A DNA stretch of 11,191 nucleotides from a bacterium (GTDB lineage Bacteria > Actinomycetota > Thermoleophilia > Solirubrobacterales > 70-9), in contig PKER01000202.1 of assembly GCA_002919115.1 (NCBI GenBank), forward strand, positions 1 through 11,191, in the 5' to 3' direction. Numbering within the stretch: position 1 is the stretch's first letter; the number at the start of each line of letters is the position of its first letter. Both the position numbers and the translations under genes were made by a program. The notes beneath the pieces were generated by a model. The model was given only the letters and a program-made list of their open reading frames with translations, was not told the DNA's origin and searched no databases. This document shows positions 1 to 5,864 of this stretch, one piece after another.

Positions 1-1
1 T

Positions 2-97
2 GGCTCCCACCGGCACCCCCAGGACACGCAACTGGTGCCGGAGCCCGTGGTTGGGAACGACGAGCACACCGACCACGACTCGGCGGGGCGGCGATGA
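2..97 (+). CDS. C-terminal tail of an unidentified upstream gene (partial)
   Basis: The second forward frame is open from the window edge to a TGA at 95-97 and encodes about 31 residues ending DHDSAGRR. Nearly every codon (about 28 of 31) ends in G or C, as in the real genes here. The stop overlaps the ATG of the next gene (ATGA), the usual sign of translational coupling. The tail is hydrophilic and rich in His, Asp and Pro; no domain is recognisable, so no function can be given. It could be an accidental open frame, but the overlap and codon use favour a real gene end co-transcribed with the CDGSH gene. Confidence 0.5.
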   Translation, partial: GSHRHPQDTQLVPEPVVGNDEHTDHDSAGRR

Positions 98-336
98 GCC
101 CGGCGCGCGTGGTCCCGTACCGCGACGGGCCGTACCTCGTGCGCGGCGAGTTCGAGTTCGTCGACCAGGACGGGAACGTGATCGAGACGCGGCGCGGGAC
201 GATCGCGCTGTGCCGCTGCGGCGCCTCGCGCACCAAGCCCTTCTGCGACGGCACTCATAAGGCGATCGGCTTCAAGGCCCCCAGCGACGCGTCCGACCAG
301 CCCCTGCGCCCCAAGCCGGACGGCGATCAGGCGTAG
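94..336 (+). CDS. Small CDGSH-type iron-sulfur protein
   Basis: An 80-residue protein with one CDGSH (zf-CDGSH) motif at residues 40-55: Cys40-x-Cys42, then Cys51-Asp-Gly-Thr-His55. This is the 3-Cys/1-His pattern that binds a redox-active [2Fe-2S] cluster. The N-terminal 35 residues form a short beta-rich region (PYLVRGEFEFVDQDG) typical of the minimal bacterial members. There is no signal peptide or membrane segment, so it should be cytoplasmic; family members are thought to act in electron transfer or cluster handling, but the partner is unknown. The ATG is chosen because it overlaps the previous stop (ATGA) and gives the normal length. The 3' end overlaps the convergent redox-enzyme gene by 10 nt. 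The family call is firm; the physiological role is not known. Confidence 0.9.
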   Translation: MSPARVVPYRDGPYLVRGEFEFVDQDGNVIETRRGTIALCRCGASRTKPFCDGTHKAIGFKAPSDASDQPLRPKPDGDQA

Positions 337-1331
337 GCCGCCTTCGCCGCGGCCGGGGCGGGGTCGAGCAGCGACGTGCGCCCGGCCTCCCACGAGTCGA
401 GGATGTGGGTGACGAAGCGCTTCTCCGTGTGGAGGAGGGCCTGGACGCCGAAGATGACGTCGGCGGCGAGCGCGGGCTCCTGCCGGGCGAGCCCGCCGGC
501 GAGGTCGTGCGCCGCGATCTGCTCGTGCACGGAGTCGGCCTCGACATGCTCGTCGTAGAACTCGGTCGCCTCGGGCCCGTAGCCGAGGCGCCGCAGGCCG
601 TTGCCGTAGCGGCGGTTGGGCTCAGGCGAGGTGATCTCGAAGCCCGCGAGGTGACCGACGAGCGCGCCGCGCCAGCGCCGGTGCAGGCTGAAGACCGAGA
701 TCAGGTTCACGGTGGCGAGCGTGGTGCCCGGCAGCAGGTGCACGTAGGCCCCGTAGGTCGTGTCGAGGCCGAGCGCGGCCATCGTCTTCGCGAAGAGCTG
801 GGAGTGCATGCGCTCGAACTCCCCGCCACCGTACTCGTCGGCCTGGATCTCGACCATCGCCGCCTTGGCGCGCCCGCGCACGCGCGGCATCGCGAACGTG
901 TGGGGGTCAGCCTCCTTGAGCTGGTAGGCCGAGCGGTGGATGACGAACTCGCGGAACTGCTCGAGCGTCGCGCGCTGCGCCACGTAGCGCGAGAGCGGCG
1001 GCGCGTCGTCGCGCTCGACGAGCTCGAAGATCGCGTCGCCGACCTCGCCGGGGTCGATCTCGCCCGCGGGCTCGATCTCCTCGCGAAGCTGGGCGAGCAT
1101 GAGGCGCTCGAGCGCGAGCCGGAAGGCGATGACGCCCAGGTCCCACTCGGCCTCCGGGGGGACCCCGTCGATCCCGCCGTACATCAGCTCGTGGCAGAGG
1201 AAGAGGGCGAGCTGGAGGTCGTCGTCGCCGAGGGCGTCGTCGGCGCTGGCAGGCGCTGGGGGAGGGGCGCCGCCGCGCAGCGCCTCGCTGAGCGCGGCCG
1301 AGAGCGGGCCCCGTGGCTGCGGCAGTTGCAT
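327..1331 (-). CDS. Iron-containing redox enzyme, haem-oxygenase-like fold
   Basis: A 334-residue, mostly helical soluble protein resembling the actinobacterial 'iron-containing redox enzyme' family (Haem_oxygenas_2, haem-oxygenase-like diiron proteins). Recognisable blocks are HELMYGGIDGV (47-57), VEIQADEYGGGEFERMHSQLF (160-180) and EFYDEHVEADSVHE (257-270). Their acidic and His residues (E161, D165/E166, H176, E261, E264, D266, H269) are the likely iron ligands; that assignment is inferred by family analogy. The substrate is unknown: characterised relatives oxidise or cleave small amino or fatty acids using O2. I chose the ATG giving MQLPQPRGPL because the family usually begins with a similar Leu/Pro stretch before the first helix. 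Upstream in-frame residues are Arg-rich and run into the promoter region of divergent pdxS; an ATG at 1379 is the alternative. No clear Shine-Dalgarno precedes either start. Confidence 0.8.
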   Translation of the reverse strand: MQLPQPRGPLSAALSEALRGGAPPPAPASADDALGDDDLQLALFLCHELMYGGIDGVPPEAEWDLGVIAFRLALERLMLAQLREEIEPAGEIDPGEVGDAIFELVERDDAPPLSRYVAQRATLEQFREFVIHRSAYQLKEADPHTFAMPRVRGRAKAAMVEIQADEYGGGEFERMHSQLFAKTMAALGLDTTYGAYVHLLPGTTLATVNLISVFSLHRRWRGALVGHLAGFEITSPEPNRRYGNGLRRLGYGPEATEFYDEHVEADSVHEQIAAHDLAGGLARQEPALAADVIFGVQALLHTEKRFVTHILDSWEAGRTSLLDPAPAAAKAAYA

Positions 1332-1438
1332 CGGCCGCCGATTACCCAGGCCGGTCGCGTGGGAATCGCGTCTGGTCATCGGGCGCGTGGGCCTGCGCGC
1401 CCCCGCGGACCGGCGGGCGTCTCGTATCCTTCGCCGTG
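1332..1438. promoter_or_regulatory. Divergent intergenic region with probable pdxS promoter
   Basis: This 107-bp gap separates the divergent redox-enzyme gene and pdxS. On the + strand, TATCCT at 1425-1430 fits the actinobacterial -10 pattern TANNNT and ends exactly 8 nt before the pdxS ATG. Transcription would then start at or within a few bases of the start codon, giving a leaderless mRNA. No good -35 hexamer is visible. No clear promoter is seen for the minus-strand gene. Confidence 0.45.
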
Positions 1439-2326
1439 ATGAGCGAACGGGGCACATTCCGCGTCAAGCGCGGCCTGGCGGAGATGTTGAAGGGCGGCGT
1501 GATCATGGACGTCACGAACGCCGAGCAAGCGCGGATCGCGGAGGCGAGCGGCGCCGTAGCGGTGATGGCGCTCGAGCGCGTTCCCGCCGACATCCGCGCG
1601 GAGGGCGGCGTCGCCCGGATGGCCAGCCTCAAGGTGATCGAGGAGATCCAGAACGCGGTCACGATCCCCGTGATGGCCAAGGCGCGGATCGGCCACTTCG
1701 TCGAGGCGCAGGTCCTGCAGGCCATCGAGGTCGACTACGTCGACGAGTCGGAGGTGCTGACGCCCGCCGACGAGGCGAACCACATCGACAAGCACGCGTT
1801 CGAGGTCCCGTTCGTCTGCGGCGCGACCAACCTGGGCGAGGCGCTGCGCCGCATCGCCGAGGGCGCGGCGATGATCCGCTCGAAGGGCGAGGCCGGCACG
1901 GGCAACATCGTCGAGGCCGTGCGGCACCTGCGCGAGATCGTGGGCGGCATCCGCAGGCTGCAGAGCGCGCGCCGCGAGGAGCTGCCGTCGATCGCCAAGG
2001 AGCTCCAGGCCCCGCTCGAGATCGTGGAGGAGGTCGCGGAGACGGGCTGGCTGCCGGTGCCGCTGTTCTGCGCGGGCGGGATCGCGACGCCGGCTGACGC
2101 CGCGCTCACGATGCAGCTCGGCGCGGAGGGCAACTTCGTCGGCTCGGGCATCTTCAAGTCGAGCGACCCGGAGCGCCGCGCCCGGGCGATCGTCGAGGCG
2201 ACGACGCACTACAAGGACCCGGAGCGCATCGCCGCCGCCTCGCGCGAGCTCGGCGAGGCGATGCGCGGCGACGACATCGCGCAGCTCGCCGCCGAGGGCG
2301 AGCTCCTCCAGCACCGCGGGGCGTAG
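1439..2326 (+). CDS. pdxS: Pyridoxal 5'-phosphate synthase lyase subunit PdxS
   Basis: PdxS (Pdx1, SNZ family) condenses ribose 5-phosphate, glyceraldehyde 3-phosphate and ammonia into pyridoxal 5'-phosphate, the deoxyxylulose-phosphate-independent vitamin B6 route; ammonia comes from PdxT. At 295 residues it matches the usual 290-300. The (beta/alpha)8 barrel has its catalytic residues at the standard positions: Asp24 (VIMDV), Lys81 (MAKARIGHF), which forms the first Schiff base, and Lys149 (RSKGEAGTGN), the second lysine. The phosphate-binding part reads CAGGIATPADAAL, then VGSGIFKS. The start at ATG 1439 gives MSERGTFRVKRGLAEML, aligning with family N-termini; an in-frame GTG sits one codon earlier at 1436. 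There is no Shine-Dalgarno, but TATCCT lies 8 nt upstream, suggesting a leaderless message. pdxT begins 4 nt after the stop, so the two are co-transcribed and form a 12+12 complex in characterised systems. Confidence 0.98.
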   Translation: MSERGTFRVKRGLAEMLKGGVIMDVTNAEQARIAEASGAVAVMALERVPADIRAEGGVARMASLKVIEEIQNAVTIPVMAKARIGHFVEAQVLQAIEVDYVDESEVLTPADEANHIDKHAFEVPFVCGATNLGEALRRIAEGAAMIRSKGEAGTGNIVEAVRHLREIVGGIRRLQSARREELPSIAKELQAPLEIVEEVAETGWLPVPLFCAGGIATPADAALTMQLGAEGNFVGSGIFKSSDPERRARAIVEATTHYKDPERIAAASRELGEAMRGDDIAQLAAEGELLQHRGA

Positions 2327-2330
2327 GCCC

Positions 2331-2975
2331 TTGGGCGGCGCGGGTCCAGCGGTCCCGCCCGAGGTCGGCGCAGAGCGCCTGCGCGTCGGCGTCCTGGCGA
2401 GTCAGGGCGACTTCGCGGCGCACGTGCGCATGCTCGCCCAGCTCGGCGCCGAGAGCATGGAGGTGCGCACGCCCGAGCAGGTCGAGAGCCTGGACGCGCT
2501 CGTCATCCCCGGCGGGGAGTCGACGACGATCACGAAGGCGATCGAGCGCGACGGCCTGCGGCCCGCGATCGAGGCCCATCACGCCGCCGGCAAGCCGATC
2601 TTCGGCACCTGCGCGGGGATGATCGTGCTGGACCGCCTGCACCTGGGGCTGCTCGACGCGACGTGCCGGCGCAACGCGTTCGGGCGGCAGATCGCGAGCT
2701 TCGAGGCCGACCTCGAGGTCGAGGGCGTCGGCCCGGAGCCGATGCGGGCCGTCTTCATCCGGGCGCCGTGGATCGAGGAGCACGGCCCCGGCGTGGAGGT
2801 GCTGGCTCGCGTGGACGGGCATCCGGTGGTGGTTCGCGAGGGGCCCGTGCTGGCGGCGGCGTTCCACCCGGAGCTGACGGACGACTCGCGCCTGCACGCC
2901 CTGCTGATGGCGATGGCGAGCGGGCGCGGGGCGGGGTCGCCCGACGCGGGCGGCGAGAGGAAAGGAGCGAGCTAG
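2331..2975 (+). CDS. pdxT: Pyridoxal 5'-phosphate synthase glutaminase subunit PdxT
   Basis: PdxT (Pdx2, SNO family) is the class-I glutamine amidotransferase that hydrolyses glutamine and channels ammonia to PdxS. The triad is visible: Cys94 in GTCAGMI, and His179 and Glu181 in FHPEL. The PGGEST motif (60-65) and RNAFGRQIASFE (114-125) are family signatures. It is 214 residues, slightly longer than the usual 185-200: about 15 extra N-terminal residues before LRVGVLASQGDFAAH and a hydrophilic Gly/Ser/Arg-rich tail after about residue 197. I chose the TTG at 2331, 4 nt after the pdxS stop, because no ATG or GTG is available in frame before the first beta strand. The ribosome site is poor (GCGGGG just upstream), so translational coupling from pdxS is likely. 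Its stop codon overlaps the next gene's start. Confidence 0.95.
   Translation: MGGAGPAVPPEVGAERLRVGVLASQGDFAAHVRMLAQLGAESMEVRTPEQVESLDALVIPGGESTTITKAIERDGLRPAIEAHHAAGKPIFGTCAGMIVLDRLHLGLLDATCRRNAFGRQIASFEADLEVEGVGPEPMRAVFIRAPWIEEHGPGVEVLARVDGHPVVVREGPVLAAAFHPELTDDSRLHALLMAMASGRGAGSPDAGGERKGAS
2961..2967 (+). promoter_or_regulatory. Strong ribosome binding site for the M29 aminopeptidase
   Basis: AAAGGAG lies inside the 3' end of pdxT, 7 nt before a GTG at 2975. It is the clearest Shine-Dalgarno in the window and fixes the start of the next gene at the GTG that shares a base with the pdxT TAG stop. Confidence 0.8.
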
Positions 2976-4078
2976 TGAGGGACCCGCGCGTAGCCAACCT
3001 GGCGAGGATCCTCGTGCGCTACTCGACCCGCGTGGGCGAGGGCGACACCTGCCTGATCGAGGGCTCGGCGGCGGCGCAGCCGCTGATCGCGGCCGTCTAC
3101 GAGGAGGTGCTGGAGGCGGGCGGCCACCCGGTGGTGGCGATGTCGTTTGAGGGGCAGGCGGCGTCCTTCTTCGAGCGCGCCAACGACGCGCAGCTCGAGT
3201 GGATCTCCCCGCTCGCCGAGTGGGGCGCCGAGCAGGCCGACTGCCGGATCGCGATCGGGGCCGACACCAACACCCGCGAGCTCTCCGGGGTCCCGCCGGA
3301 GCGCCAGACGAAGCGCCAGGCGGCGACGCGACGCCTCATGCAGCGCACGATGGAGCGCTCGGCCGAGGGCACGCACCGCTGGGTCTACACGATCTTCCCG
3401 ACCAACGCCTACGCCTCGGACGCCGAGATGAGCCTGCGGCAGTTCGAGGACTTCTACTTCGGCGCCTGTCTCGCGGACGAGGCCGACCCGCTCGCCGCCT
3501 GGGAGCGCGCCTCCGCCGAGACGCGCCGGCTCGCCGAGCGCGTGCAGGGCGCGAGCGAGATCCACATCACCGGGCCCGGGACCGACATCCGGCTCGGCGT
3601 CGAGGGCCGCACGTTCATCCCGTGCTTCGGCGACCGTAACATGCCCGACGGCGAGTTCTTCACCGGCCCGGTCGAGGACTCGGTCGAGGGCGAGGTCACC
3701 TTCCACCTGCCCGCGATGGTCGGCGGGCGCGAGGTGGCGGGCGTGCGCATGCGGTTCGAGGGCGGCAAGGTCGTCGACGCGACCGCCGAGCGCGGCGAGC
3801 AGTACCTGATCGAGCTCCTCGACACCGACGAGGGGGCGCGCCGCCTGGGCGAGCTCGGCATCGGCACGAACTACCGCATCGACCGGGGCACGCGCGACGT
3901 CCTGCTCGACGAGAAGATCGGCGGCACCGTCCACATGGCCGTGGGCGCGAGCTATCCCGAGAGCGGCGGGCGCAACGAGTCGGCGGTCCACACCGACCTC
4001 GTCTGCGACCTGCGCCGCGGCGGCCGCATCGAGGCCGACGGCGAGCTCATCCAGGAAAACGGTCGCTTCGTGGTCTGA
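2975..4078 (+). CDS. M29 family metalloaminopeptidase (AmpS/AmpT/PepS type)
   Basis: A 367-residue cytoplasmic aminopeptidase of MEROPS family M29, which removes N-terminal residues from peptides using a two-metal site. All expected ligand and catalytic positions can be read: Glu227 in PDGEFFTGP, Glu293 in the ELGIGTN block, His320 and Tyr327 in GTVHMAVGASYPESGG, and His339 and Asp341 in AVHTDLVCDL. The N-terminal half (1-190) is the alpha/beta domain of the family, and the length is slightly below the usual 370-410. The GTG start overlaps the pdxT TAG by one base and has a good AAAGGAG site 7 nt upstream, placing it in the pdxS-pdxT operon. Nothing in the protein links it to vitamin B6, so the linkage is probably one of expression. 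The specific peptide substrate cannot be predicted. Confidence 0.94.
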   Translation: MRDPRVANLARILVRYSTRVGEGDTCLIEGSAAAQPLIAAVYEEVLEAGGHPVVAMSFEGQAASFFERANDAQLEWISPLAEWGAEQADCRIAIGADTNTRELSGVPPERQTKRQAATRRLMQRTMERSAEGTHRWVYTIFPTNAYASDAEMSLRQFEDFYFGACLADEADPLAAWERASAETRRLAERVQGASEIHITGPGTDIRLGVEGRTFIPCFGDRNMPDGEFFTGPVEDSVEGEVTFHLPAMVGGREVAGVRMRFEGGKVVDATAERGEQYLIELLDTDEGARRLGELGIGTNYRIDRGTRDVLLDEKIGGTVHMAVGASYPESGGRNESAVHTDLVCDLRRGGRIEADGELIQENGRFVV

Positions 4079-4135
4079 AGCGCCCAGGGCCCGACCCCCG
4101 GGACTGCCCGACCCCGAATCTACAAGTCGCCCGCC

Positions 4136-4243
4136 AACCCGAGTGAGGCGGATTTGTGCGGCATATCCGAACAAATCCGCATCACCTGGAGGACTGAGGC
4201 GGATATGTGCGGCATAGGCGAATAAATCCGCCTCACTCGGGTT
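4136..4243. repeat. Nested palindromic (REP-like) tandem repeat
   Basis: The outermost arms are a perfect 20-bp inverted repeat, 4136-4155 against 4224-4243 (left arm begins AACCCGAGTGAGGCGGAT). Inside lie two direct copies with a 51-bp period, at 4144-4185 and 4195-4236, identical at 37 of 42 positions. Each copy is itself a hairpin: GTGAGGCGGATTTGT pairs with ACAAATCCGCATCAC at 14 of 15 positions in copy 1, with a 13-nt loop starting GCGGCATA; copy 2 pairs at about 12 of 14. The element is less GC-rich than its surroundings and contains no convincing ORF. The architecture resembles dispersed bacterial REP/BIME elements. It could also fold as one long stem and affect 3'-end formation of the upstream operon. 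Confidence 0.8.
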
Positions 4244-4244
4244 C

Positions 4245-4275
4245 CGCGTGCGCTTTGGTTTCGCGTGCGCTTTGG
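4245..4275 (+). repeat. 14-bp direct repeat, period 17
   Basis: CGCGTGCGCTTTGG occurs at 4245-4258 and again at 4262-4275, followed by a partial third CGCGTGCGG. It lies directly after the palindromic element. It may be a slippage product, a protein-binding site, or a remnant of the element's edge; no function can be assigned. Confidence 0.6.
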
Positions 4276-4302
4276 GGCGCGTGCGGCCCGGCTGCGAACG
4301 CT

Positions 4303-4350
4303 AAAGAGGACCGCGATCCGGGTCCCCTCCATGGGATCGCGGTCCTCTTT
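4303..4350 (+). terminator. Perfect 17-bp hairpin, probable terminator of the pdxS operon
   Basis: The left arm AAAGAGGACCGCGATCC (4303-4319) is perfectly complementary to 4334-4350, with a 14-nt loop. The stem is GC-rich in its core and closes on AAAGAGG/CCTCTTT. A transcript from either direction would therefore end in a short U-containing run, the form often seen for bidirectional intrinsic terminators in high-GC bacteria. The T run is short (CTCTTTC), so termination strength is uncertain. It lies 225 bp after the aminopeptidase stop and upstream of the probable yebC promoter. Confidence 0.6.
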
Positions 4351-4439
4351 CGGCATCCCCACATGTGTCGGTGAACGACCCCTGGCGCAGCGCCGGTGTC
4401 ATCCACGCGCAAACACAAAACACCACTGGGGCGCGGAAG

Positions 4440-4466
4440 TTGCGCTGTCGGTTGCGCTCGTAGAAT
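4440..4466 (+). promoter_or_regulatory. Probable leaderless promoter of yebC-ruvCAB
   Basis: TAGAAT at 4461-4466 is a good -10 hexamer ending exactly 8 nt before the yebC ATG, so the mRNA should begin at or just before the start codon. TTGCGC at 4440-4445 is a weak -35 candidate with a short 15-bp spacer. TTGCGCT recurs 12 bp later at 4452-4458. There is no Shine-Dalgarno between the hexamer and the ATG, which agrees with a leaderless message. Confidence 0.5.
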
Positions 4467-4474
4467 CAACCGCC

Positions 4475-5224
4475 ATGGCCGGACATTCCAAGTGGGCGTC
4501 GATCAAGCACAAGAAGGCTGCGACCGACGCGAAGCGGGGGCAGCTCTTCACCAAGCTCGCGCGCGCGATCACCGTCGCCGCGCGTGACGGCGGCGGCGAC
4601 CCCGCCGCGAACTACGCGCTCGCCGCCGCGATCGAGAAGGCGAAGAGCTTCTCGATGCCCAAGGAGAACATCCAGCGGGCCATCGAGCGCGGCACGGGCG
4701 GCGGCGAGGCCGGTGCGATCGAGCACGTTGTGTACGAGGGCTACGGGCCCGGTGGCGCGGCGGTGCTCGTGGACGCGCTCACCGACAACCGCAACCGGAC
4801 CGGCGCCGAGATGCGCCACACTTTCGACCGCAACGGCGGCAGCCTGGGCGAGCCCGGGTCCGTGGCCTGGCAGTTCGAGAAGAAGGGCGTGGTGCTGGTC
4901 GACGGCTCCCGCTACGGCGAGGACGACGTGATCGCCGCGATCGACGCCGGCGCCGACGACGTGGTCGAGGACGGCGACTCGCTGAAGATCACCTGCGAGC
5001 CCGCCGTGCTCTCCGACGTGCGCGCCGCGCTCGAGGAGAGCGGGGTGGAGATCCAGTCGGCCGAGCTCACGATGGAGCCCAAGACCACGGTCGAGGTGAC
5101 CGACCCCAACGAGGCCCGCCGCCTGATGAAGCTGATCGAGGCGCTCGACGACCACGACGACGTGGACACGGTCCACGCCAACTTCGACATCCCGGCCGAG
5201 CTGCTCGAGGAAGCGGCGGCCTGA
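4475..5224 (+). CDS. yebC: YebC/PmpR family DNA-binding regulator / translation factor
   Basis: A 249-residue YebC family protein of normal length. The N-terminus MAGHSKWASIKHKKAATDAKR (1-21) and the following FTKLARAI are the family signature. The central blocks MPKENIQRAIERGTGG (61-76), YEGYGPGGAA (87-96) and LTDNRNRT (102-109) are all present, followed by the acidic C-terminal domain (about 130-240). Family members have been described as DNA-binding transcriptional regulators, and the YebC/TACO1 group also as ribosome-associated factors that relieve stalling; the sequence alone does not decide between these roles. The ATG is unambiguous from the conserved N-terminus. It lies directly before ruvC-ruvA-ruvB, the common actinobacterial order, with 103 bp between yebC and ruvC, where a second promoter may lie. 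Confidence 0.96.
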   Translation: MAGHSKWASIKHKKAATDAKRGQLFTKLARAITVAARDGGGDPAANYALAAAIEKAKSFSMPKENIQRAIERGTGGGEAGAIEHVVYEGYGPGGAAVLVDALTDNRNRTGAEMRHTFDRNGGSLGEPGSVAWQFEKKGVVLVDGSRYGEDDVIAAIDAGADDVVEDGDSLKITCEPAVLSDVRAALEESGVEIQSAELTMEPKTTVEVTDPNEARRLMKLIEALDDHDDVDTVHANFDIPAELLEEAAA

Positions 5225-5313
5225 GCGCCGCGCCACGGGGAGCCGCGGCCCCCGTCGTCCGGTTCCGCCCGACCCGGTGCGGCGCATTTCGGGGAGGCAT
5301 CCGGGCCCGCGGC

Positions 5314-5319
5314 CAGAAT
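5314..5319 (+). promoter_or_regulatory. Possible internal -10 element for ruvC
   Basis: CAGAAT at 5314-5319 ends exactly 8 nt before the GTG chosen for ruvC, the same spacing as the hexamers before pdxS and yebC. No -35 is evident and the first base departs from TANNNT. The 103-bp yebC-ruvC gap and the lack of a Shine-Dalgarno before the GTG fit an internal leaderless promoter. Confidence 0.35.
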
Positions 5320-5327
5320 CAGTCCCC

Positions 5328-5864
5328 GTGAAGGTCGTGATGGGCATCGACCCCGGCGTCGCCAGCACCGGGTTCGGAGTGGTGCGCTTCGACGGCGGGC
5401 GCATGTCCGCGCTCGACGGCGGGGTGATCGAGACCCCCGCCGCCCTCGATCCCGGCCGCAGGCTCGCGCGCATCCACGGCGCCGTCAGCGATCTGCTCGA
5501 CCGGCACGAGCCTGACTCAGTGGCGCTCGAGGACATCTACTTCGGCCGGAACGTGCGCTCCGCGGTCGCCGTCGGCCAGGCGCGCGGCGTGGTGATGCTG
5601 GCCGCCGCACAGGCCGGACTCGAGTGCTTCGACTACACGCCCCAGGCGGTGAAGATGGCCGTCTGCGGGACGGGCGGGGCCTCCAAGGCGCAGGTGCAGC
5701 GCATGGTCGGCGCCCTGCTCGGGCTCGAGGGCCCGCCCAGCTCTGACCACGCGGCCGACGCGCTCGCGGTGGCGATCTGCCACGGCAACCGCGCCGCGTT
5801 CGAGCTGGCCGCCGGCGCCTCGCAGCAGGCTTCCCAGGCCCAGGCCGCGGGGGTGGCTCCGTGA
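5328..5864 (+). CDS. ruvC: Crossover junction endodeoxyribonuclease RuvC
   Basis: RuvC is the dimeric Holliday-junction resolvase that makes symmetric cuts in four-way DNA junctions, working with the RuvAB motor. At 178 residues it has the expected RNase H-like fold. The acidic active site is Asp8 in GIDPG, Glu68 in ALEDIYFG, and His141 and Asp144 in SDHAADALAVAI; the His variant at the third position also occurs in Thermus RuvC and is not a defect. The tail after about residue 158 is Ala/Gln-rich and probably disordered. I chose GTG 5328 because MKVVMGIDPG starts at the right distance before the first strand and follows a -10-like hexamer. GTG 5337 and ATG 5340 are alternatives; upstream in-frame residues look non-coding. 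The stop overlaps the ruvA start (GTGA). Confidence 0.95.
   Translation: MKVVMGIDPGVASTGFGVVRFDGGRMSALDGGVIETPAALDPGRRLARIHGAVSDLLDRHEPDSVALEDIYFGRNVRSAVAVGQARGVVMLAAAQAGLECFDYTPQAVKMAVCGTGGASKAQVQRMVGALLGLEGPPSSDHAADALAVAICHGNRAAFELAAGASQQASQAQAAGVAP

Noticed and set aside
405..1439. A 344-codon + strand frame opposite the iron-containing redox enzyme
   Set aside because: It is an Arg/Glu/Val-rich antisense shadow; the minus strand matches a known family.
1332..1457. N-terminal extension of the redox enzyme up to 1457
   Set aside because: The extra 42 residues are Arg-rich, lack family similarity and would overlap the probable pdxS promoter and start.
4090..4115. Short direct repeat CCCGACCCC (4090-4098 and 4107-4115)
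   Set aside because: Nine bases of C-rich sequence recurring within 17 bp is expected by chance at this GC content.
4120..4362. An 80-codon minus-strand frame across the palindromic repeat
   Set aside because: Its internally repetitive protein simply reflects the DNA repeat; it also crosses the hairpin, has no recognisable domain, and no ribosome site is evident.
4079..4474. Search for a riboswitch, tRNA or small RNA in the long intergenic region
   Set aside because: No cloverleaf, conserved riboswitch core or RNA-gene motif was recognised beyond the repeats and the hairpin already listed.
5225..5327. Possible SOS (LexA) box before ruvC
   Set aside because: No TCGAAC-N4-GTTCGA-like sequence is present here or in the yebC upstream region, so DNA-damage control by LexA is not supported.
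5670..5864. RuvC seemingly lacking an active-site Asp (His141 instead)
   Set aside because: A DHAAD arrangement with His at this position is known from functional RuvC, such as the Thermus enzyme, so it is not a defect.
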